From positions 1,442,929 to 1,506,928 of the forward strand of contig NZ_JACCFW010000001.1 of NCBI RefSeq assembly GCF_013410455.1: a DNA stretch of 64,000 nucleotides, in the 5' to 3' direction. The notes beneath the pieces were generated by a model. The model worked only from the letters and a program-made list of their open reading frames with translations, was not told where the DNA came from and made no database searches. The translations under genes were made by a program, and so were the position numbers. The stretch is from Allobranchiibius huperziae (GTDB lineage Bacteria > Actinomycetota > Actinomycetes > Actinomycetales > Dermatophilaceae). Positions 58,286-64,000 of this stretch are shown here, piece by piece; the stretch's first letter is position 1, and each line of letters opens with the position of its first letter.

Positions 58286-58801
58286 ATGAGGCCGGGCGCC
58301 CGCCTCGGCGTCGACGTCGGATCGGTGCGCATCGGTGTCGCGACCAGCGATCCGGACGCGTCGGTCGCCACCCCGCTGCGTACGGTCCGCCGCGACCCCG
58401 CAGGCGTCGCCGACACCGCCGAGGTCGCGCACGAAGCCGGAGAACGCGGCGTCCTCGAGATCGTCGTCGGGCTGCCGCTCTCGATGGACGGGGTGGAGCG
58501 GGCTGCCGCGCAGACGGCCCGGTCCTGGGCCGTCGCCCTGGCGAAACAGGTGCCGGGAGTGGTCGTGCGGCTGGTCGACGAGCGCTTGAGCACGGTGGAC
58601 GCACAGCGCGCCCTGCACGCCGCCGGGCGTACGGCCCGCACCAGTCGGGAGATCATCGACCAGCAGGCAGCTGTGCTGATCCTGCAAGCCGCGCTTGACT
58701 CCGAGCGTGTTTCCGGACACGCTCCGGGAGAAATCGTCGGCGGCCGCAAACCGCGTACTCGGCAGAGCCGCCGACGCCCCTCGGAAGGAAGGCCCGGATG
58801 A
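58286..58801 (+). CDS. ruvX: Holliday junction resolvase-like protein RuvX/YqgF
   Basis: This 171-residue RNase-H-fold nuclease has the catalytic Asp in LGVDVGSVRIGVATSD, Glu-containing EIVVGLPLSMDG and the later DERLSTVDAQRAL plus DQQAAVLILQAAL segments of the YqgF family. Members are linked to pre-16S rRNA 5'-end maturation as well as proposed Holliday-junction resolution. The last 25 residues are a basic tail. It lies 28 bp after alaS and its stop overlaps mltG; the alaS-ruvX-mltG-aroE order is conserved. Confidence 0.93.
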   Translation: MRPGARLGVDVGSVRIGVATSDPDASVATPLRTVRRDPAGVADTAEVAHEAGERGVLEIVVGLPLSMDGVERAAAQTARSWAVALAKQVPGVVVRLVDERLSTVDAQRALHAAGRTARTSREIIDQQAAVLILQAALDSERVSGHAPGEIVGGRKPRTRQSRRRPSEGRPG

Positions 58802-60108
58802 ACGACTCCCATCTCGGGGATTCGATCTTCGGCTCATCCGGGCGCGGCGCCCGGCAGGGTGGTCGGGACGCGACCGGCCCGCTGTCCGATGCGGACCCGG
58901 ACGCCACCGGGCCGGTGCCACCCGCGGTGGCAGCGCCGGCCGTGAGCAGGCGTGAAGCGCGTGAGCGCGACCTGCAGCGGCAGGCCCCAGCTCCCCGGCC
59001 ACGCGAGGCACGGCCCCGCAGACGGCCGGACGACGACGGCCGTCGGCCCGCGGTGCGTGGATGCCTGGCGCTGATCGTCGGCGCGCTCGTGATCGGTGCT
59101 GCTCTCATCTTCGCCATCTCGACGCTCGGCTCCTCGTTCCTGCCCAAGTTCGGCGGGGGCGGCGCGCTCGCCGGTGGCGGCGGGGACTACGTGGGCGCGG
59201 GCACGGGGAGCGTGACCATCACCGTCGCGCCGGGCGACTCCGGGACGGCGATCGGCGAGACCCTGCAGAAGGCGGGGGTCGTGAAATCGGCCAGCTCCTT
59301 CACCGCGCTCGCCGCCAACAACTCCAAGTTCGCGGCGCTGCAGCCGGGCACCTACCGGCTGCGCAGGCACATGAGCTCCGCCGACGCGCTCGACGTACTG
59401 CTGGATCCGAAGGCGAAGGTGTCCGGGGGAGTCACCATCCCCGAGGGCCTGTGGGCCACCGAGATCTACAGCCGTCTGTCCCAGGCGACCAAGGTGCCGC
59501 TCGCGGACTACACGAAGGTGCCGGTCGCGTCTCTCGGCCTGCCGGCAGCCGCTCGGGGCCGGGTCGAGGGATACCTCTTCCCCTCGACGTACGACTTCCC
59601 GAAGGGCGCGAGCGCCCAGACCCAGCTGCAGGCCATGGTGACCCGCTTCAAGCAGGAGGTGGCGAGTCTCGGGATCCCGCAGAGCCGCCTCGCGAAGGTC
59701 ACCATCGTGGCCTCGCTGGTGGAGGCGGAGGCCAGTCGTGCACAGGACGGCCCGAAGGTCGCGCGCGTGGTCGACAACCGCATCGCACGCGGGATGCCGT
59801 TGCAGTTGGATTCCACGGTGAACTACCTGCTGCACCGCCGCGGCAAGGTGACCACCAGCAACGGCGAACGCGACTCGTCGAGCCCGTACAACACCTACCG
59901 CTCCGCCGGACTGCCTCCCGGGCCGATCGACAACCCCGGACTGGCGTCCCTGCGTGCGGCGTACCGACCCGCGGCGGGTCCCTGGCTGTACTTCGTGACC
60001 GTCAACCTGGCCACGGGCGAGACGGTCTTCGCCTCCGACAGCACCGGGCACGCGGCCGCGGTACGACGTTTCCAGGCCTGGTGCACCGCGCATCCGGGCA
60101 AGTGCTGA
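58798..60108 (+). CDS. mltG: Endolytic murein transglycosylase MltG/YceG
   Basis: MltG cuts nascent peptidoglycan glycan strands. The 436-residue protein has a long cytoplasmic disordered region (about 1-85, Arg/Pro/Asp-rich), one membrane helix (GCLALIVGALVIGAALIFAISTL, about 88-110), a LysM-like segment (about 135-205, VAPGDSGTAIGETLQKAGVV) and the YceG catalytic domain with VEGYLFPSTYDFPKGAS, the catalytic Glu in VASLVEAEAS and SPYNTYRSAGLPPGPIDNPG. ATG 58798 overlaps the ruvX stop. Confidence 0.94.
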   Translation: MNDSHLGDSIFGSSGRGARQGGRDATGPLSDADPDATGPVPPAVAAPAVSRREARERDLQRQAPAPRPREARPRRRPDDDGRRPAVRGCLALIVGALVIGAALIFAISTLGSSFLPKFGGGGALAGGGGDYVGAGTGSVTITVAPGDSGTAIGETLQKAGVVKSASSFTALAANNSKFAALQPGTYRLRRHMSSADALDVLLDPKAKVSGGVTIPEGLWATEIYSRLSQATKVPLADYTKVPVASLGLPAAARGRVEGYLFPSTYDFPKGASAQTQLQAMVTRFKQEVASLGIPQSRLAKVTIVASLVEAEASRAQDGPKVARVVDNRIARGMPLQLDSTVNYLLHRRGKVTTSNGERDSSSPYNTYRSAGLPPGPIDNPGLASLRAAYRPAAGPWLYFVTVNLATGETVFASDSTGHAAAVRRFQAWCTAHPGKC

Positions 60109-60944
60109 ACGGTCCACGGGCGGCGGTCCTCGGCCGGCCGGTGGCGCATTCGCTGTCGCCGATCCTGCACCGGGCGGCGTACGACGCGCTCGGCCTGTCC
60201 GACTGGACCTTCGACCTGTTCGACGTGGGCGCGCAGGAGCTGCCGGGCTTCCTCGCCTCGCTCGACGAGCGGTGGCGCGGACTGGCTCTCACGATGCCGT
60301 TGAAGGAGGCCGCGCTGGCGCTGGCCGATGTCGCGTCGCCGACCGCGCTGCATACCGGGGCGGCGAACACCCTGATCCGGCAAGACGATTCATGGCACGC
60401 GGACAACACCGACGTGTTGGGGATCCGCGCGGCGCTGCTCGACGCGGGTGTCGCCCCCGGCGCCGGGCGGGCCCTCGTCCTCGGGTCCGGCGCCACCGCT
60501 CGGTCGGCCCTGGCTGCCCTGGCGGGGCTCGATCTGCACGACGTCGTCCTCGCGGTGCGCGGCGAGGCCCGCCCCGAGACGCTGCGGCAGGCCCGTGAGG
60601 CGGGGATGACGATCAGGGTGGCGCCGCTCGACGATGCGGCCCATCTGCTCACCCAGGTGCCGGTCGCGGTGAGCACCCTGCCGCCCGGCGGCGCCGACGC
60701 GGTCGCGGCCACGCTGGGGGAGCGGCAGCTCACCGGGGACGGGGTCCTGCTCGACGTGGTCTACGCCGGGTGGCCGACGCCGCTGGGGACTGCGGCGCGG
60801 CGCGCGGGACTCAGCGTCGTGCCCGGCATCGAGATGCTGATCCACCAGGCTGCCGCCCAGGTGCGGTCCATGACGGGCCGGGACGCGCCGCTCGCCGCGA
60901 TGCAGGCGGCTGGACGGGCGGCGCAGCGCACCCAGGGGGCGTGA
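60102..60944 (+). CDS. aroE: Shikimate dehydrogenase
   Basis: AroE reduces 3-dehydroshikimate to shikimate. The 280-residue protein has the substrate motif [14 protein letters not shown], the catalytic lysine in [10 protein letters not shown], Asn-Thr-Asp in ADNTDVLG, the nucleotide loop [15 protein letters not shown] and the C-terminal [14 protein letters not shown]. The NADP-type Arg after the Gly loop is not obvious, so cofactor preference is uncertain. GTG 60102 lies 7 bp inside mltG; CTG 60105 is a less likely alternative. It leads the aroE-C-K-B run. Confidence 0.92.
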   Translation: MLNGPRAAVLGRPVAHSLSPILHRAAYDALGLSDWTFDLFDVGAQELPGFLASLDERWRGLALTMPLKEAALALADVASPTALHTGAANTLIRQDDSWHADNTDVLGIRAALLDAGVAPGAGRALVLGSGATARSALAALAGLDLHDVVLAVRGEARPETLRQAREAGMTIRVAPLDDAAHLLTQVPVAVSTLPPGGADAVAATLGERQLTGDGVLLDVVYAGWPTPLGTAARRAGLSVVPGIEMLIHQAAAQVRSMTGRDAPLAAMQAAGRAAQRTQGA

Positions 60945-60957
60945 CAAACTCGGGCGC

Positions 60958-62178
60958 ATGTTGCGTTGGTTGACCGCCGGTGAGTCCCACGGCCCGTCCC
61001 TCACCGCGGTGATCGAGGGTCTGCCCGCCGGGATCCCGGTCAGCCGGGAGGATCTGGTCGTCGCCCTGGCCCGCCGCCGGCTCGGATACGGCCGCGGTGC
61101 CCGGATGAAGTTCGAGCAGGACGAGGTGCAGTTCACCGGCGGCGTGCGACACGGCCGCACGATGGGCTCGCCGGTCGCGATCACCATCGCCAACACCGAG
61201 TGGCCCAAGTGGGAGACGGTGATGAGTCCGGAGCCTGTGGACGTCGACGACCTCCGGGCCGCCGACGACATGGGCGCCCCGAAGGAACTGGCCCGGAACA
61301 AGGCACTGACCCGGCCCCGGCCCGGCCACGCCGACCTGGTCGGGATGCAGAAGTACGGCTTCGACGAGGCCCGCCCGGTGCTGGAGCGCGCGTCCGCGCG
61401 CGAGACGGCTGCGCGGGTTGCCCTCGGTGAGGTCGCCGCCCGGTTCCTGCAGGCGGCGTACGGCATCCGGCTGGTCTCGCACACGGTCGCCATAGGCGGT
61501 GCCGAGGTCGCCGACGACGTCCCGCTGCCGGATCCGGACGACGTCGACTCGCTCGACGCCGACCCGGTGCGCACCCTGGACCCGGCCGGATCCGCGGCGA
61601 TGGTCGCTGCGATCGACGCCGCCAGGCAGGCCGGGGACACGCTCGGCGGAGTGGTCGAGGTCATCGCCTACGACGTCCCGCCCGGCCTCGGTTCCCACGT
61701 GCACTGGGACCGGCGGTTGGACTCCCGGCTCGCCGGCGCGCTGATGGGCATCCAGGCCATCAAGGGCGTCGAGGTGGGCGACGGGTTCCGGACCGCGACC
61801 CGGCCCGGCTCGCAGGCCCACGACGAGATCGTGCGCCAGGACGGCGTCGTACGCCGCACGTCCGGGCGGGCCGGCGGCACCGAGGGCGGCATGTCCACCG
61901 GTGAGGTGCTGCGGGTGCGCGCCGCCATGAAGCCGATCTCGACAGTGCCGCGGGCGCTGCGCACGATCGACACCGCGACCGGCAAGCCCGCCACCGCGAT
62001 CCACCAGCGCTCGGACGTCTGCGCGGTGCCGGCGGCGGGTGTCGTCGCCGAGGCGATGGTCGCGCTCGTGCTGGCGCAGTCGTGCCTGGAGAAGTTCGGC
62101 GGCGACAGCGTCGTGGAGACCGCGCGCAACCACCTGAGCTACCTGGAGTCCATCCCGGCCGAGATGCGGACCTGGTGA
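60958..62178 (+). CDS. aroC: Chorismate synthase
   Basis: Chorismate synthase converts 5-enolpyruvylshikimate-3-phosphate to chorismate using reduced FMN. The 406-residue protein shows the signatures [81 protein letters not shown] and [14 protein letters not shown]. The length is normal for Actinobacteria. ATG 60958 is 13 bp after aroE; the hexamer CAAACT ends 7 nt before it, so an extra internal start site is possible. The stop overlaps aroK. Confidence 0.96.
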   Translation: MLRWLTAGESHGPSLTAVIEGLPAGIPVSREDLVVALARRRLGYGRGARMKFEQDEVQFTGGVRHGRTMGSPVAITIANTEWPKWETVMSPEPVDVDDLRAADDMGAPKELARNKALTRPRPGHADLVGMQKYGFDEARPVLERASARETAARVALGEVAARFLQAAYGIRLVSHTVAIGGAEVADDVPLPDPDDVDSLDADPVRTLDPAGSAAMVAAIDAARQAGDTLGGVVEVIAYDVPPGLGSHVHWDRRLDSRLAGALMGIQAIKGVEVGDGFRTATRPGSQAHDEIVRQDGVVRRTSGRAGGTEGGMSTGEVLRVRAAMKPISTVPRALRTIDTATGKPATAIHQRSDVCAVPAAGVVAEAMVALVLAQSCLEKFGGDSVVETARNHLSYLESIPAEMRTW

Positions 62179-62693
62179 GCGTCGTCGCGGTCCTGATCGG
62201 ACCCCCCGGTGCGGGCAAGACCACCGTCGGTCGGCGGGTCGCCGCCCGGTTGCAGGTGCCGTTCGTCGACACCGACCATCTGGTCGAGCAGGAGGCCGGC
62301 GCGAGCATCTCCGACATCTTCGTGGAGCAGGGCGAGCAGGCGTTCCGCGCCCTCGAGGCGGCCGCGGTCGCACGCGGCCTGCAGGGCGAGGGCGTGCTCG
62401 CACTCGGCGGGGGAGCGGCGATGCACCCGGGCACCGCGGAGCTGCTGCGCGGTGCGCCGGTCGTCTTCCTGGACGTGACGATCAAGGACGCGGCGGGCCG
62501 GGTCGGCTTCGACGGTTCGCGGCCTCTGCTGGCCGTCAACCCACGCGCCACCTGGACCCGGATGATGGACGCCCGACGCCCGACGTACGAAGCCCTCGCC
62601 ACGTGGCGGGTCGACACCGGCGGCCGCAAGATCGCGGAGGTCGTCGCTCAGGTGTCCGAGTTGATCGACCCCGGCTCGACGGAGCGGGCATGA
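62175..62693 (+). CDS. aroK: Shikimate kinase
   Basis: AroK phosphorylates shikimate at the 3-position. The 172-residue P-loop kinase has Walker [17 protein letters not shown], the substrate aspartate in [10 protein letters not shown], the [14 protein letters not shown] loop and the lid arginines in [23 protein letters not shown]. The size is normal. GTG 62175 overlaps the aroC stop and its stop overlaps aroB. Confidence 0.95.
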   Translation: MSVVAVLIGPPGAGKTTVGRRVAARLQVPFVDTDHLVEQEAGASISDIFVEQGEQAFRALEAAAVARGLQGEGVLALGGGAAMHPGTAELLRGAPVVFLDVTIKDAAGRVGFDGSRPLLAVNPRATWTRMMDARRPTYEALATWRVDTGGRKIAEVVAQVSELIDPGSTERA

Positions 62694-63766
62694 CGATCGA
62701 CCGGATCCCGGTCGGCAGCGCGTACGACGTACTGGTCGGTCGTGGGGTCCTCGCGCAGCTGCCGGCGGTCGTGCCGGACGACGCCACCAGGGTCCTGCTC
62801 GTCCACCCGCCGACGCTGGCCCACCGCGCGGACGAGCTGGCCGCTGCGTTGCGCGCGGGCGACCGGTCGGTCCTGGTTGCGCAGCTGCCGGATGCCGAGG
62901 CCGCGAAGACCGCCGATGTCGCCGCGCGTCTGTGGTCCCGGCTGGGCGAGGCGGGCTTCACCCGCACCGACGTCGTCGTGGGGTTCGGCGGGGGAGCCAC
63001 CACCGACCTGGCCGGGTTCGTGGCCGCGACCTGGCTGCGCGGCATCCGGGTCGTGCAGGTGCCGACGACGCTGCTCGGGATGGTCGACGCCGCGGTCGGC
63101 GGCAAGACCGGCATCAACACCCCCGAGGGGAAGAACCTCGTGGGTGCCTTCCACGAACCGGTCGCGGTGCTGTGCGACCTGGACCTGCTGGCCACGTTGC
63201 CGCGGGCCGACCTGGTCGCGGGGCTCGCCGAGGTCGTCAAGTGCGGTTTCATCGCCGATCCGCGCATCCTGGAGCTCGTCACGGCGGACCCGGCGGCTGC
63301 GAGCGATCCGGACGGTGAGGTGCTGCCCGAGCTGGTGCGCCGGGCCGTCGCGGTGAAGGCGCGGGTGGTCGCCGCGGACCTCAAGGAGTCCTCGCTGCGC
63401 GAGATCCTCAACTACGGCCATACCTTCGCGCACGCCATCGAGCAGGTCGAGCACTACACCTGGCGCCACGGTGACGCCGTCGCCGTGGGAATGGTCTACG
63501 TCGCCGAGCTGGCTCATCGGGCAGGGCTGCTCGCCGCGCATCTGGTGGCCGAGCACCGCCGGGTGCTGACCTCGCTCGGCCTGCCGACGACCTACCGGGG
63601 CGGCCGTTGGGAGGACCTGCTCGCCGCGATGCGACGCGACAAGAAGACCCGCGGCGACCTGCTGCGGTTCGTCGTGCTGACCGACGTCGCGGCGGTGACC
63701 CGGCTGGAAGGACCCGCGGAGTCGGACCTTCGCGCGGCATACGACGCGGTCAGCGCCACCGACTGA
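62690..63766 (+). CDS. aroB: 3-Dehydroquinate synthase
   Basis: AroB makes 3-dehydroquinate from DAHP using NAD and a divalent metal. The 358-residue protein has VVGFGGGATTDLAGFVAATWLRG (NAD loop), PTTLLGMVDAAVGGKTGINTPEGKNLVGAFHEP, the metal ligands Glu in AGLAEVVKCG and His in LNYGHTFAHAIE and DAVAVGMVYVAELA. ATG 62690 is coupled to aroK. It ends the aro run, followed after 174 bp by efp, an order widely kept in Actinobacteria. Confidence 0.96.
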   Translation: MTIDRIPVGSAYDVLVGRGVLAQLPAVVPDDATRVLLVHPPTLAHRADELAAALRAGDRSVLVAQLPDAEAAKTADVAARLWSRLGEAGFTRTDVVVGFGGGATTDLAGFVAATWLRGIRVVQVPTTLLGMVDAAVGGKTGINTPEGKNLVGAFHEPVAVLCDLDLLATLPRADLVAGLAEVVKCGFIADPRILELVTADPAAASDPDGEVLPELVRRAVAVKARVVAADLKESSLREILNYGHTFAHAIEQVEHYTWRHGDAVAVGMVYVAELAHRAGLLAAHLVAEHRRVLTSLGLPTTYRGGRWEDLLAAMRRDKKTRGDLLRFVVLTDVAAVTRLEGPAESDLRAAYDAVSATD

Positions 63767-63940
63767 TTCGGGGCAGGGCGTCCCGGCCGGTAGACTGGAC
63801 TCGACGATCCGGCGGCCGAATCAGCACCCACCCCGACGCAGACACGCGGCATGTGCGCCTGTCTGCGTCGATCCGTGAGTGCGTGGCTCCAGGATCGATC
63901 CCCGAGACCTGCACCTGAACTACCGAAGGAAGTCCTACCC
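63767..63940 (+). promoter_or_regulatory. aroB-efp intergenic region with hairpin
   Basis: CGACGCAGACA (63834-63844) pairs perfectly over 11 bp with TGTCTGCGTCG (63860-63870). TAGACT at 63791-63796 is a -10 candidate upstream of it, and CGAAGGAAG (63924-63932) is the efp ribosome-binding site. The hairpin is thus either the aro operon terminator or a structured part of the efp leader. Confidence 0.5.
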
Positions 63941-64000
63941 GTGGCGAGCACGAACGAACTGAAGAACGGTCTGGTCCTCTCCATCGACCGCCAGCTGTGG
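63941..64000 (+). CDS. efp: Elongation factor P, 3' part outside the window
   Basis: Only the first 20 codons are present: the product starts (M)ASTNELKNGLVLSIDRQLW, the conserved N-terminus of actinobacterial EF-P, which relieves ribosome stalling at polyproline. GTG 63941 has CGAAGGAAG eight bases upstream. The frame is open to the window edge. Confidence 0.85.
   Translation, partial: MASTNELKNGLVLSIDRQLW

Overview
The window is a single chromosomal segment of a high-GC Gram-positive bacterium. The codon use is GC-rich, GTG starts are frequent, and operons are built from ATGA/GTGA start-stop overlaps. The 16S gene ends CACCTCCTTTCT and the 23S gene carries a long helix-54a insertion near 20.74-20.87 kb, both typical of Actinobacteria. 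The 16S signatures and gene order (infC-rpmI-rplT-tsnR-pheST-arg; tlyA-nadK-recN-pyrG; alaS-ruvX-mltG-aroE-aroC-aroK-aroB-efp) fit Micrococcales, perhaps near Dermacoccaceae or Intrasporangiaceae; the family is inference. Almost everything is core housekeeping sequence. There is no phage, IS element, CRISPR array or defence island.

Layout. 0-1.5 kb: the end of an MFS transporter and a TfoX-N protein. 1.8-7.7 kb: initiation factor IF3 (AUC start, attenuator-like hairpin in the leader), ribosomal proteins L35 and L20, an rRNA 2'-O-methyltransferase, and phenylalanyl-tRNA synthetase. 7.8-15.65 kb: the arginine cluster argC-J-B-D-F-R-H, tightly overlapped, with an alkyladenine DNA glycosylase coupled to its end, then tyrS. 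17.0-22.63 kb: a complete rrn operon (two promoters, processing stems, 16S, 23S, 5S, strong terminator) with no spacer tRNA. 22.7-33.3 kb: an RGG-rich TPR protein, a short SSB-like OB-fold protein, a HAD phosphatase, a large histone-H1-like Lys/Ala/Thr/Ser-rich protein, a small unknown protein, tlyA, nadK, recN, pyrG and an ADP-ribose pyrophosphatase. 33.3-43.1 kb: an aminotransferase, a DUF1304 membrane protein, argG (long, E. coli-like form, away from the arg cluster) with a double-GNAT gene, a YchJ-like SEC-C protein, aspS, an acyl-CoA thioesterase, rarA and a PH-like membrane protein. 43.2-55.4 kb: two adjacent but differently organised oligopeptide/dipeptide ABC importers. 55.5-64 kb: alaS, ruvX, mltG, the shikimate genes aroE-C-K-B and the start of efp.

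The most useful non-routine signals are these. (1) A recurrent leaderless-promoter architecture: a NANNNT -10 hexamer exactly 6 nt before the start codon at seven genes, including argC, where it overlaps a probable ArgR operator. (2) IF3 initiated at AUC behind a terminator-like hairpin. (3) A histone-H1-like protein in the tlyA operon whose C-terminus carries two copies of VEQGNTRHLD that differ only by synonymous codons. (4) Four tandem 19-bp repeats that appear to derive from one arm of the aspS terminator. (5) A pair of 42-bp palindromic repeats flanking the DUF1304 gene. (6) A 19-codon leader ORF translationally coupled to the first peptide-transport operon. (7) A set of perfect 15-18 bp terminator hairpins without U-tracts. 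No complete undescribed system can be claimed from sequence alone; the histone-like/TPR/tlyA neighbourhood is the best candidate for unexplored biology.
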